A stretch of DNA of 64,000 nt, taken from the NCBI RefSeq assembly GCF_000315625.1, contig NW_005434668.1:354991-418990 (forward strand), in the 5' to 3' direction. The notes below the pieces were generated by a model that saw nothing but the letters and a program-made list of their open reading frames with translations, did not search any database and was not told the DNA's origin. Origin of the DNA: Guillardia theta CCMP2712 (Eukaryota; Cryptophyceae; Pyrenomonadales; Geminigeraceae). The position numbers and the translations under genes are program-made. This document shows, in pieces, positions 47,201 through 59,430 of this stretch (the stretch's first letter is position 1; the number at the start of each line of letters is the position of its first letter).

Positions 47201-50200
47201 GGCAGCAGATGATAACAAGGAGATAGAATACCTCAGAAGCATCATCTTGGAAATGAATCAACGATTGCGTATTGTAGAGGAGGAGTCGAAGCAGGCGTTG
47301 CTGAACGAAAGGTGCATCGCATCAAGGATTCAACAAGAGATATGCGAGGGGCTGAGGGCGATGTCAAGTGAGATGAAGTCAATCTTGAAAGAGATGTTCT
47401 CACAGAAGAGTGCTTGTGGTGACTTGTTCGAGGACTATCATGTATACGTAGAAAAGTTCTTTGAGTCAGCCACCAAAATACAACTTCTTTCAGCTACTCT
47501 GGAGGAAATGAAATCGTACTACTCTGCCCTGTCGCAGAAACATCACGATTTGCAGGAAATCGCTTCTCAACGGCAGGCAATGTGTGACGGTGAGGCGCAA
47601 ACGCCTTTGGAATTCTCGGACGAGGAATTCTTTGAGAGGCTGCAAGACTTTGATGCCTCTTGTACTCGCGCTCTGACAGAGATTGAATGGAGCTTGAATG
47701 AGATGAAGTTGAAATCCACTCATCTTGAAGCTCCCGTTGAGAATGATGAGAACGATGTGTCCTACAGCCTGATCGAAACAGAGTTGATCAGCAAAGAGCG
47801 GATAATAGAGGGCATGCATGAGCAATTGCAATCTCTGCACGGCAGCTGTATGGTGCTCGCGAATGAAAGAGGAATTCTCGAAGAGAAGTTGAAACTACTG
47901 GAGGATGAGAATGAAGCGTTGCTTGGAGAAATCAAAATCTTGACCCGCGGCCAAGAGTATTTCAGACATGATCTGTCGATGTCAGCGGAAAAGCTCCAAC
48001 AACGCGAACAGGAGATTCATTTGATTCAAGACTTGGAACGTGACATTGCTGTGCTGCAAGACATGGTAGAGGGATCAGTGAGCCGGATCGATTCAGACGT
48101 TGACATGGCCTTGCGACTAGTACGAGCGAATGCTCGAGAGCAGAATGGTTTGATACAATCCTGCACATCCAAACTGGAGAACGTGAAAGACAGAATGAGG
48201 TGGAGCGAGAAGGAGCTACACGCTCAGCACGAGCAAGTTCGATGCTTCATCCATGAATTGTTGGACGTAATGGAGACAGTCTCTGACGTTTGCCATGAAA
48301 GCGAAACTTACTTGGTTACACTCGAACAGTTGAAGAACTCCCGCTCGCAGGCATCGAACTTAGCGGAAACTGTTTCACTGCTTCAATCAGATGCGTTAGC
48401 AAAAGAAAAATACATCAACCATCTTGAGCAACAGATCCAGATCTTGCATCAATCTGTGATTGATCAGAAGGTGGATACTGACGTTGCACACCAGCATTTC
48501 GAATCAAAGCAGACCGAGATCGAAGTCTTGCGCGATGATTGCCGACAGCAACGTGAAACCGTGATTCAGCTGCGGCTGGAGAAGGAGGCTGCCATTGCCA
48601 TGCTGCTCGAGACGCATAGCGCGATCCTCGACTTCGACTTTCCTCTGAACGCCCTTGAGACCTGCATGCAGACCCTCGCGCCCTCTGCGTCTGACTGCAA
48701 ACTTAACTCATGGCCACAGCAAGCAAACGAGAGGTACCGACAGCTCGTCGCTTGTCTTGCCCAGGAGCTCGACCAAACCTCTGACGGCCTGGAGCTTGTC
48801 TTCAGACACGTTGAGAATACTTTGATGGAGCTTCAGCGTGAACAGTCAAGATCTTTGACGCTCTCTGAATGTGTTCGAGAGCTGGAGGCTGCCTTGCAGG
48901 AGAAAGGCGATGTGATTGATATGCAGGCTAAGGAGATTGACAAGTTGAACAGTAAGAATGAGATGATCCTCAAAGAAATTGCGGGCTTGAGATCACAGCT
49001 TCAAGACAATGACAACAATTACAACCAGAACTTTGCGAATATGAAGACCCAGATTTACAAGTATGAAGCCATGCATTTGGACGACGTTCAAAAGCTGAAT
49101 CATAGTATTGAAAGGATCAACATCCTACAAGAGAAGTTGGCATTTGTAAGCAGAGAATCTGAGAGCAAGGCTACGAATGTCAGGAACATGGACTCTGTGC
49201 TTGCCTCCAAGGCGAGGTCCTTCCTCGATCAGCTTCAAGTGCTTGAACGAACATTGATCAAGGCACAAGGAAGTGTCAAGGTCATGGTTGACTCTGAGCT
49301 GCAGTCGGGCATCGTGCTGGAGGCTCTCTGCAAGGCATCATCGGATGTCGATCATGTCACAACGTCATGCCAAGAGCGCGTGGAGGAGATGCTGGTGATA
49401 TGCCTCCATGACCCGCAAAGCTTCTACGACTCAATGGATGAAATCCTCGTGCGGCTTGACGGCTGCCTGTCCAAGGCAGTTGCTGAGGCTCACGCGAGGA
49501 GCTCGACAGACCTCGCACGGGTCAAGACCTTGGAAGCTCTACTGTCAAGCAGCGAGCAGGAGCTGCGAGATCTGCACCTGCGGCACGAGGAGGCGCGGCT
49601 GTTCATGGCCAACGTGCAGCAAGATGTCCGGGAGGCGGAGGAGAGCAGAATCAAGAAGGACCACCTGATACGGATCCTCGAGGCCGAGTTGTGCTCTCTC
49701 CAGTCCGAGCTTGAGAGCACGTGCAAGGAGCGAGACTCGCTGCTGCAGCTGAAGGAGCAGCTGCAGGGCCAGCTGACTGACAAGGATAGGGAGACCGAGG
49801 CGACAAGTGCAGCGCTGGAAGAAGAGAAGAGGGTTAGAGTCACGCTTGAGGAGTACTGTCGAGCCTTCACTCTCACTGGGGATCAGCTGACTAGGCTCGA
49901 AGGCTCCTCAGCAGCCGTCCAACAAGTAGTGGAGCAACTTCTGCAGGGAGCCTCGAGGGCCCGCGAGCAGCAGGAGGAGCTCGTCAAGGCGCGGCTCCAG
50001 CTCTCCTCCAAGACGCAGGTCGTCACCCTCATGGAGCTCGAGCTTAGTTCTCAGCTCACACGGCTCGACCAACAGCAGGAGGTCATCAGGCACCTTGAGA
50101 GTCAGGACAGGCTGCACAGAGTTCAGCTAGAGAGCAGCTGGCGCGAGGCAATGGAGGTCGGCAGGAGGCTCGAGGCGGCGGAGGAGATGCTGGTGCCTCT

Positions 50201-50411
50201 GCTCAAGTCTCTGCTGGACGGGATCGCTCGAACAACGTCATCATGCTCCGCTCTCCGGCTAAGGGTGAAGGAGCTGGAGTTCGAGTACAAGGAGGAGCAG
50301 GTGCTGACCTCCACCCTGCAGAGGCAGGTCGAGGCCCTTCACGACCTTGTCCTTCACCACCAGGGCCTGTCGATGATGACAGAAGGAAGCAGCATCTCCC
50401 ACAAGACATGA
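41253..50411 (+). CDS. Giant PDZ-domain coiled-coil protein
   Basis: Eight exons (41253-41352, 41408-41700, 41749-41850, 41895-42062, 42118-42192, 42241-42390, 42434-42598, 42645-50411) join in phase to 2939 residues. Residues about 34-120 form a PDZ domain: carboxylate-binding loop VGVGISL, then IRQGDWLIRVDGRDV and HIKEAILGRSGTSVQLEL. The remainder is nearly continuous coiled coil, in the style of CENP-E/CEP-type scaffolds, with a 64-residue tandem repeat at 45174-45899. The PDZ would anchor a C-terminal peptide partner while the rod spans distance; a role at basal body, flagellum or cortex is inference. Intron 3 (41851-41894) has no usable GT donor in phase and fits best as GC-AG. An AATAAA lies in the purine-rich tract after the stop (about 50510). 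Confidence 0.8.
45174..45899 (+). repeat. 192-bp tandem repeat, nearly four copies, inside the giant coiled-coil exon
   Basis: Units begin at 45174, 45366, 45558 and 45750 (ATGGAAGGAAGAATCAAG), the last stopping at about 45899. Each encodes 64 residues from MEGRIK to the next. Copies are almost identical at DNA level. Diagnostic differences alternate: Ala or Glu before DEL in copies 1/3 versus 2/4, and Glu or Gly before LETT in 1/2 versus 3/4. Confidence 0.95.
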
Positions 50412-50703
50412 GACGCAGGGGGGCGGGCGCATGTCTCGACAAGTGAGCTGATCGATATCGTGTTGTACAAGGAACCAGAGAAGGAGGGAGAGAAAGGGAG
50501 GGAGAGAGGGAATAAAGAAGAGAAAAGGATTGAGAATGGTAAAGGAAAGAGAATAGCTACAGGACTGTTATCAACCTCGCCAACAGCAGGTGGAGAACTG
50601 TAGGTAAACTGATGGAACCTTGTTGTGAAGTCAGCACAAGATGTCTCAAGAAGTCTTTCCCCTCTGACCTTGTGGATCCTGAAAGCTCTTCCATGAAGGG
50701 AAG

Positions 50704-52230
50704 TCAAACTGTTGATGTTATCACCCTCAGCAACTCGCGCGCTCGGCTGACCTCATGGGATCCCTTGGGCGAAGGAACTTCCTCGAAGTCCACGTCATCA
50801 AGGGACCTCAAGGCGTGTAAAGGCGAGCCCGGCTAGCAGGGAGGCAGGGCTCACCTAGTGATGTGATGGGACAGAGCCATCAACCCATCGCAGAACCCGT
50901 CTAAGGACAAGGCAGTGCTGGCCTGTTTGATGCTTGTGAAATCGACATGGCAGTCGCCGCCTTCTACCGCCGTCCGTTTGGCGATGAAGACAGTCTTGAT
51001 GGCTTCCATCTTGGTGAAATTTGCGCAGGACTGAAACAGAAACAAGTGGATGAGTAGGGAGTGAGACGACGAGGACGGAGAGAAGTAACCCGTGGCAATC
51101 GGATCTTAGAGAGGAGATCTTGAAGAATAAAGTAGTCCTGTTGCCGAAGTTCGCTCGAGTTCATGTATTTTCCTATCCTCCTCATGCATTTCCCGCCATC
51201 ATCGCTGCATTCAATCGTTTGGATCACAACAAAATCTTTTCCCCAACACTGGCAAACACTGCTTACCTGCCGCCTTTCTTCTTCCTAGATGAAGCCTTGC
51301 TGGGGAGCCCCTAGCATGAAGACATTACCACGTGTCTGTCATGACATTGCACTGACAGAGAAGAAGTTGATCTTGGCCGTGTTGTCTTCCAGCTCTTTAT
51401 GCGCCTCTGCTTGTGACATTATGACAGCTTGCGTGCAAACATCCGTGAAAACTTTCCGAGCGAGATCGAAGACCTGCGATGGTCTCAGTGTTCAAAAGCA
51501 AGGAGATCCGAGCACCTGTATGTCCAAGGCAGGCAATCCGACGCATTCATACACCAAGGAGGAGAACCATGATCGCGAGGAAACGATCTCTCCCTTTCCT
51601 TCACCCATTTGCTGATCCGATGGCGACGCAGCCTTCGGTTGATCCCCTTCGTCCGAGCTCTTGTCCTCCTTCCTAGGGAAGATGAGACCTCTCCGAAAGA
51701 TGCTGTCTCTCAAAGGCTCTGCCATGTTACAGTTGCATACTATCCCCAGACACCCTCCCAAGGCTACACTCTTGATCTCCACGTCGAGCTCAGTCGGCAA
51801 CTTGAACGAGGGGTTGTGATTGATCTCAAGGATGTAGGGCTTACAGGTGTGATCCAGAAAGATGTCAAACCCGATGATCTGAAAGCAGTGGTTGTACCCG
51901 ACGTTCTTGGCTGGTGACAGCAGGCCTTCTGAAGCTCTCCATAGCTCCTCGAGAAATTCATTCTGGAACTTTGACGCAATCAATCGATTAGGCACGGATT
52001 TCTTTTGTCCCCCCTTCTTGTCAGCGCACGCTCCCGTGTAGAGATTTTCATTCACACTTGTGTTCTGAAAGCATGTTAAGTAGCTCAGAGAAATCTCCGG
52101 ATGGATCGCAGTCATGGTGAGCTGAACGATCCTCCTGATCTCTGTCCACAACCCCTCCACATCCACCCCCTTCGATCTCAGTTGTTCAAACACTTCAGAT
52201 AGCAGCCGTTTGCAATCCGCCGGTTCGTCA

Positions 52231-52262
<32 letters not shown>

Positions 52263-54293
52263 GCTGTTATCAGACGCACTGTGGTCCTTGCTTTCAGCAC
52301 TATCATCTGTATTCGAATCGCTCTCGTACTCCACCGAGCTGTCTTCCTACCAACCCCTCCTGTCAGACGACCACAAGCAACACTCCGGGCTCACCTCATC
52401 CTCGGAAGAGAAGTGAAAGTTGGAGTTCAACGACGTGTTGGTCAGGTGCATGTGCAGCTGCCTTATGTTCTGAGGAGAAGGTTTCTCGTAGGGCACCATC
52501 GCCTTTCGCACCATTCCCGTGCGGCACAGGTAAGCTGTCATAGGGTTGACAGACACTAGGACCACGTACAGTCGCAGATCAAATTTGTGCCCGTCGAGCA
52601 AGTAAGGCTCCAGGTATTCCTGCGTGCAGACTTGTCGTCCTTTGATTTCCTGTTGACTCCCCGATCTCTTGGAGGGAATCTCGTTACGCTTGCCCTCCCC
52701 TTTCCCCTCTGACTTCTTCTGTTTGTCGCTGTCGTCGTCGTCATCATCGCTGGCCATGGCGCTGCGGGACATCTGCATCCAGGCAGGGATCACCTTAGGG
52801 TAGTCAGCCAGCTGTATGCCCTGCCCTTTGCTGCCGTTGTCGGGCTTTATGATGTAATATTTGGACTCTCCTGACTGGTCATACTTGATTGCGTTCTTCT
52901 TGAAGTCTGAGACTTCGGATGGAAAAGTCCAGGATTTCGGAAGAAAGTTGAAGTCTTCAGGGAACAACTCTTGCATCCGCTTCAACCTCTTCGTTAGAGT
53001 GTTCTTCCGCGCGTGATACTGCATGGTCAAGAACCGGTTCATCTTCTGTCCCTTCGCTAGCCTGCTGATGTGAAACTTGCTGACAGGCACGTCCAGGCGA
53101 TCATGCCAGAAGACTGAGACCTCAGCGCTTGTTGCAGGGCGATTCACAAGCTCAACCCACGGGAGTTCTTTGCAGATTCTCCTTAAGCACGGGAGGTAGA
53201 AGAGGGAATGGGCCTTACTGACATCCACCTTTATACTCCCAGCGGCCGTCAACGTCAGGACAGCAGGTTGATTCACATCCTGTTGCAAGCGTTATGAGGT
53301 GCTGTGTATCAGACTCGCTCGTTTGACTTACAGTCTCTGCATGCTTAGGGCTGAGTTTGACTTCTTTCTTTATTGGCCTGCCCAACGTCAGCCTCCAACC
53401 GCGAGGTTTCCAGTGAAAGACCTCGGAGGCACGTTCGCCAGTTTGCCTTCACTGCTCGACGCTCGAGAAAACCGAGACCTACCAAAATGCTTGAGAGTGC
53501 ATTAAGACATGATACTGATTGGATCACCGGATCTTAGCGAAGGTGGAAACAGGAAGTTTGTTAGCAGGTTGTCTTTGCAGCGACGCTAAGGCGTCTCCCT
53601 GCCCATTGCCCTGCTCATCTTCTGTTTTCTTGGCATCTTGTTCGTGTTTTTGTAAGATCTTGTGCAACACCAACGCGTGTTTCGACGAAGTCACATGCAA
53701 GGGATGAGGAGCCGCCAAGGCCCTTCCCCTCGGATCGACAGTCCACTGCTGTGAGCCCAAGTTCAGGAAAAGACTCCGGAGGAACAAGAGCCTACCGGGA
53801 CGCCAGCAGGATCGAAACCAGTGATGTCGGGGTTGGAAACCGCGTTCGGCAGCGATCCATACCTTGTCTCATGAGAAAACGACCTCCTCACGTTGCTTGG
53901 GATACCGTCGCGCGCCTGCGCGATGAACGAAGCGATTCTTGACTCGAACTCGGGGAACTCGCGGTGAGATTGTAGTTGATGGGAATGATTCCCTCTCTGC
54001 GCCTGTGGCGAAGCATCAGAAAGACATTTTCCAAGTTTGCATATTATACACGATACCGTTTCGACTGATGTTATGTGGGGGAGATTATCTTGGTTTCTAC
54101 TGTCAATCCTCAAATGTGCAGCGACTTCATGGTTTGATGCAGGAGACGGGCGTCTTCCAACACAGAGGAACGATTGTAGGGGATGGGCGGGAGCATCTCG
54201 TTCTTTCAGCTTGACCTTGTTAGCTTGCAATGCGGGAGTTACGATGCGATGCCGCTGGTCACTACCGGACTGCGAGGATTTTGAACCCTTCAT
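50704..54293 (-). CDS. Tubulin tyrosine ligase-like (TTLL) enzyme, probable polyglutamylase
   Basis: Ten exons (54293-53796, 53745-53528, 53446-53332, 53279-52395, 52346-51516, 51473-51357, 51310-51267, 51204-51090, 51030-50855, 50806-50704) join in phase to 1033 residues. The ATP-grasp TTL domain shows YYIIKPDNGSKGQGI, TQEYLEPYLLDGHKFDLRLY, HMHLTNTSLN and FDIFLDHTCKPYILEINHNP, where the Asp/Glu/Asn residues bind Mg-ATP. Two poly-Asp insertions interrupt the domain (coded near 52745 and 52230-52265). The N-terminal 270 residues and the C-terminal tail are unrecognised. Domain architecture fits TTLL glutamylases acting on tubulin; glycylase activity cannot be excluded. It lies beside two long coiled-coil genes, consistent with a microtubule context. 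The first and last exons are the least certain. Confidence 0.8.
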
Positions 54294-54299
54294 TGTCCA

Positions 54300-55650
54300 C
54301 TAGGGTCCTGGGATCAACGTGCCATGATTCGTCGTTAGGACCCTCAGAAGTTCTCCAGAACCATGTCAGATCTGCAAAGTGCCTTGTACGACGATGAAAG
54401 AGATGTACTTTCAACTCCTAGACACCCGGGAGCTTACTTGGTCAACAAGTTATGAAGAGAGTGAACATGGAGCTCTCAGACTTCCATCTGTCAGTATGCA
54501 TCTCGCCCTCTCCTTCCTCTTGCCCCACCATTGTCGTGACCCCTTCGCGCGGTTTCGCTTCTGATACACCCCCGTCATTGCGATCACTCCTCCAACTGGA
54601 TCCAGTACCCCTCTATCTTAACCTCTTTTTACGGACGGAGGGTAGGGTACAGATCCAGGGGGTGGGGTATGAAGCTTCATCAGACACGGTATGTACCCAG
54701 TACGCAAAGGTCATAATAGGGGGTAGAGGTATTTGAAAGTAGATCAGGACGGGTGGCAATGCCTTCAGAAGTACCCGTCAGTTATGTATGAGCGGAATAG
54801 ATCTTTTGGTGATCGGTCTATTCAAAACAGATCCATCTTTCTGACTTATTTTCCCAAACTATTTTCTTCAATTTGAATAATTAACAGTATAGTACCAAAT
54901 TATGTCAAAATATCACGAAATTTGAAAGCATCGTAGAACTATTGTCAGACAGTTCTATTGATTTGTAGGGGTATAGGGGTGGTGAGAACTCTGTTGATGA
55001 CCGGGTGGAATCAGAGGCATCTTTACTGATTTGATATGGTGGGTAGTCGCAACCGAGAAGTAAACTGGCTATCAGTTCCAGTGTGACTGAACTGCTTGTC
55101 ACAGTGCAGTGCCGAGTCGTCAAGTTCTCGGGCTTCGGACTCCCGGAAGGTGCCACGCCCGGCCGGACCGTCACCGACCCGGACGCCGGTGGCCGGGGGC
55201 CCGGCCCCACTCATCCGATCATAGGAGGACAGCTCACTGCGGCGGCGGCTGGGCGACTTTGAGTCTCTACCTCAGTGAGTCACTGGCCCGGCGGGCCAGA
55301 TACCGTACCGTAGTATTCACTCCAAGAAAAAAAAGACCAGTATGGTGTTACCGTACTAGCGCTGCATACTAGTCACTAGTACGGGTACGCCGTGTATGTG
55401 TTTACGAATGGTATACCCTAGTCACTAGTACCGGCGGTGTGCCAAGGCTCAGTTCCGCACCACTGAAGTTAGCGGGGCGCCGGTAAACGGCCGCCCGGCG
55501 GCCCGGGCGCCGGTCCGATCGGACGGCGTCACGCCACACGAGTCGACTCAGGCTCACTGGGCCGTGTGAGTCAAGATCGGCGGCCCGGCGCTACTGAGTA
55601 GCGGATTTCTAGGCTGCACGATCAGTTGAACTTCAATCAAAACTCGGCGG
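54300..55650. other. Gene-free stretch with GC-rich repeat island
   Basis: 54300-55000 has scattered protein-like words but no supportable gene, and some GGGTAGGG/CCCCTC words. 55130-55620 is a GC island of the dispersed type (CCCGGCCGGACCG, GGCCGGGGGCCCGGCC, CCGCCCGGCGGCCCGGGCGC, GGTCCGATCGGAC) with CACTAGTACGGGTAC-like direct repeats around 55365-55430. Words such as CTCAGTGAGTCAC and CTCACTGGGCC are shared with the islands near 20600 and 27820. Confidence 0.5.
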
Positions 55651-55869
55651 ACGACAAATAGTATTGATCTAACTCATTGATTTCTGAAAGCCTCCTGGCC
55701 GGGCTTTACTTCTTCTCCAGGCTTTCTGTAGCCTGCAATCAAGAGGGAAGTCAACCAATCAACCGTGATCAAATCATGGGAAGCTCACAATGGCACAACT
55801 GTTCACTCTTCCATCTTCGCCATAGAGGCGCTTCAAACAATGTCAGGGAGATGCCTCACATCAGCTAGA

Positions 55870-57441
55870 TTACATACCCAGGTTCTCCGGCGCCCGAAGG
55901 ACCCAGCTTGATTGCAACCAAATTCCGCAGTCTGGACAGAAGTTGAGTAAATCTCACAGAGGCAATGCGTCATGGGGTGAGGACACAATGTGACAAAGGA
56001 TACTGAGTGATACATAGCTCTTGAAGATCGAGTTGCTTCGAGGATTTGACTTGGATGAGTGTCCATCATGGAGCGCAAGATCTAGCACCTTTACCAGGTT
56101 GTTACCAAAGGAGTTGTTTGATTGTAATTTGACCTTTGAATACGCACTCTGCTGTGTTTCTGCACTCAATGTGTCCAAAACCGTCATGGGTTCAATGGTA
56201 TTTCCTTCTTTGTCGGTCAGCATGACAGGAACCTGCGGAGTTTGAGTCTATGTTGCAATGAGTTGGAAAAGCTTACTGTCACCCAACAACCGCTTGGAAG
56301 GAGTACCATTCTATCACCGCCATCAAACTCCAACACCTTGAAACAGTACATATCAGCATATGATCTCGGAGCATTGCAAAATGGCGAAGGAGCATTACCT
56401 TTGAGTATTCATCTTTCATTTCTCCCCAGACTACTGTCCTTGATGCTTTCATATGTTGATCCACCATTTCAGTTTCTCTTCGAACCCTGGAATCACCATC
56501 CCATAGAATGCTTCCTCTAGATCTGAAGTTTAGAAATCCACCTCCAAGTCTCCAACTCCTTCTGCTGGAAGCATCGCCCGCAAAAGAGCCGACTATGTCG
56601 AGAAATTGCAACGGCGGCCGAGTCTGCTCAGTTTTTGCTTTCTGGGTTTTCACCGCTGAAATGGTTTCCCCTGACTTCTTCTGCGCTTGCGTGCCAAATC
56701 CAATTGGGCCTTTCTGAGGCAATTTCATCCTACGCTCCTCGAACAGAATGATCCTCGATAGAACGTAGTGTTTGTCGTAGATTACGTTGCATCGAACCCT
56801 TTCATCGTCATTGATTGGGATAGACATGTCGATAACTAGTCCTGCCAAGTTGTGATAGTCTGGAACCGACGTCATGGATATGTCTCTTGACTGTAATGAA
56901 GATCGGTTACAAGAATGTCATGTGGGATAGCACAAAATCTTACATAGAACCCGTCAATGGTCGCATCAAAATCATCATCAGGTCGGATCGTAGTCTCATG
57001 CGCAACGGGCTCGAGGTTCAGCATTTCGTTCTGTTCACCGATGAATCTTTCAACTGCAGTCTCTCGCTCCACCTCTACCACATCGAGGACATAGTTTCTT
57101 ATGATATAAGGTTCTACGTATTCACCAGTCCCAGGGTCGATGTGAAGTGCTTTGCCTTGCCACCTGCCCAGATTGTATTGCGAAAATGCATACCATTGCG
57201 GATCACCATTCATCATCAGACTCGAAAGAGGCTGTTTTCTCATATTGGACGCCTTCATAGTACAGATTTGCAGAGAAAAACCGTCAATTTGTTGGCAAAG
57301 CGACGGAGCTGACGAGGGACAGTGAAAATAACGCGGCGCAAAAGAGTTGAACGCATGAGATGGGCTAAGATGAAGAACAGCCAGGAGCATAGAAGAAAAG
57401 CACAGCACACGCCGACAAGTCTTCTCCATAGATCTTGACAT
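55870..57441 (-). CDS. Plastid-targeted DUF3598-like protein
   Basis: Five exons (57441-56944, 56890-56399, 56336-56277, 56232-56004, 55931-55870) join in phase to 446 residues. The start MSRSMEKTCRR leads into a hydrophobic signal sequence (VLCFSSMLLAVLHLSPSHA), then FNSFAPRYFHCPS. A Phe directly after signal cleavage is the hallmark of plastid import across extra membranes in cryptophytes and diatoms. The mature part has WYAFSQYNLGRWQGKALHID and, later, VLEFDGGDRMVLLPSGCWVTV. These match the lipocalin-like DUF3598 family of cyanobacteria and plastids, whose function is not known to me. The last intron has alternative donors giving different C-termini; the model ends LQSSWVLRAPENLGM. Family call moderate; targeting call good. 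Confidence 0.65.
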
Positions 57442-57599
57442 CTTGATACTGCGGCAACCTCTTTGCGGCCGCTCAAACAGCTTGTCCGGCAGGCGCATTG
57501 CGACTGTCGTGCGAGTACCCTACCTGATTCCTAGATAAACCACCCCTCCTTTGGCCAGTTCGGTCAGCCCCTTCTCCCATTCGAGTCTAGTGGTCGGTC

Positions 57600-58990
57600 G
57601 GCCGATGCACTGCCGGGCCGGGCCGGGTGCCGGGCTGCGGCCCGCCGTACCAACGTGTCGGACGCCCGCTGAGAAAATGTTTTTTTAGGAGGGTGGGGTG
57701 GAACATTGTTAGGGGTCCATTTAAGTTCTAGGGGTACTTTGCACTACTAAAATTGGGGTGCTGATTAGCAAAGTTGTCTTTACTGATCCTTGACAAGTGG
57801 GGTGGGCTTGTACAAACACCATATTTCCTGGTAGGGTAGTCCTAAAGCTGCTTCTGTGTCTCACCACCCTCACCACCATGTTCTCACATTGTCACAAGAA
57901 ACCCTACCCCTTATTCAATCTTGTGATAGTAAACTATTACTTATTCATATTTTCAGTACATTTTGTTTCTGATTGTGTTTTAATCTTTAAACATTATTAG
58001 ACCCTCAGCGGTAACACCAGGAAACCCCGCCCTTCCTCGTAGTCTTCCCGCCCCTACCACTTCCTGTGGAAAATAAAAAAGAATGCACTAGCTTTATGGT
58101 ACAAAACCCCTCGCAAAAATTCAAATTTACTGATCAACATGTCCTTTCATTTTTTTCTATCACATCATAAGTAGTTCAAATTAACCCCTAGTATCCGACG
58201 AAACTTCCACTACCGGTCCCCTATCCAAGGGCTGCTCCACGGGCCCAAGACCACCCCCCTTCGCTAGTTCCGACTACCCCCATGTTTCCTTTCCTCAACC
58301 ACCCATCTGCTCAGCTTCCCGGCTGGGGCTTCCCGTAGACTTCCTCCCCTCGTGCTCATTTTTTTTCCCCTCGTTCAAAAGAGGATCTATTTTAGGAGCC
58401 CAATTGTACCAGCCCAAAGAAGATTGATAGAACAGACAGTTCACCTCAGTGAGCTATAGACTTTTATTATCTCAGAGATGAGGGCAGTAGATCAAAATTC
58501 ATATTTGTTTCTATATATAGTACTATATGATGAGACGATTTTTCAACTGCCCTCGGAATATGTGTGGGGATGGGGAAACATTCGTTGTTAAAAATATTTT
58601 ACTTGACAGAGGGGGAAGGGAAGCGAGAGGGTGGGACACCCCTGTCGGGAATATTAGAGTCATTATTTTGCAATGGGTGGTTGCCTGGTCCTTCGGGGGG
58701 TAGGGGTGAGGGTGCGGGTGGTTTGAAAATGTGGGCAAATTTGTAACCCATTCAAATTTGTGGACGATATTTGAGAACTGCTAGGAAATATATGGATAGA
58801 ATTTCGATATTTCAACAAGAGCCCTTGAAATTGTTTCCTCGGCGCCATATCGCCGCCGCCATTGCCCCTCCTCTGCCAACTACCAAGAGCGCCATTCCCC
58901 CTTCCCTTCTCTCTTCCCGCTCCACAACCCCCCTCTTCCTCTGTGTTTCATCCTCAAACCTTCCTTAAAGGGCGTGCGCGCGCCTTGCGC
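57600..58990. other. Gene-free stretch: GC island then C-rich/AT-rich sequence
   Basis: A short GC island (GCCGGGCCGGGCCGGGTGCC, 57617-57650) is followed by mixed GGGGTGGGG and ACCACCCTCACC words and AT-rich sequence to about 58560. No start-to-stop frame looks like a protein. 58820-58980 is C/T-rich. Confidence 0.5.
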
Positions 58991-58996
58991 GCGCTC

Positions 58997-59040
58997 GCCC
59001 TCCTGGAGTGAGCGCCATAAGCAGGCGCCCCTAGGAGGGC
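58997..59040. repeat. Inverted repeat capable of a hairpin
   Basis: GCCCTCCT at 58997-59004 is exactly complementary to AGGAGGGC at 59033-59040. Inside it AGCGCC and GGCGC also pair. It follows an alternating GCGCGC stretch at 58973-58993. It lies about 390 bp upstream of the EPL1 start codon. Confidence 0.6.
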
Positions 59041-59430
59041 TGGCTGAGCGGTTGCGAGAGCAGGGGAGGCAGGAAGATTTTACGCTGCTCCGTGACAGGC
59101 TTGGATATATTTATTGGGAGGGCAATATCAAGATGAAGAATGCATGATTTGATGATGCTAAGGCAGAATTTATGGTTTTGAGGGCTTGTATGCCCCGAGA
59201 GCAAACCTACCGCAACAAGGGGGAAGCGAGGAGTTTTTCCGCCGCGCAAGCCTTGCGCATCTGTTTATAGCGTGCAGACCTATCAGAAAGTGATATTCGT
59301 CAAATTCTCTACCTGTTGGTGTGACACAAAGCAGCACATCTGAAACATTTATTTTCATCGTACAAAGTTTTTTTTCTTTTTTTTTTCTCTTTCTTCGCAG
59401 TTTAAACAACTAGCAAAGATAGCGCCGAGA

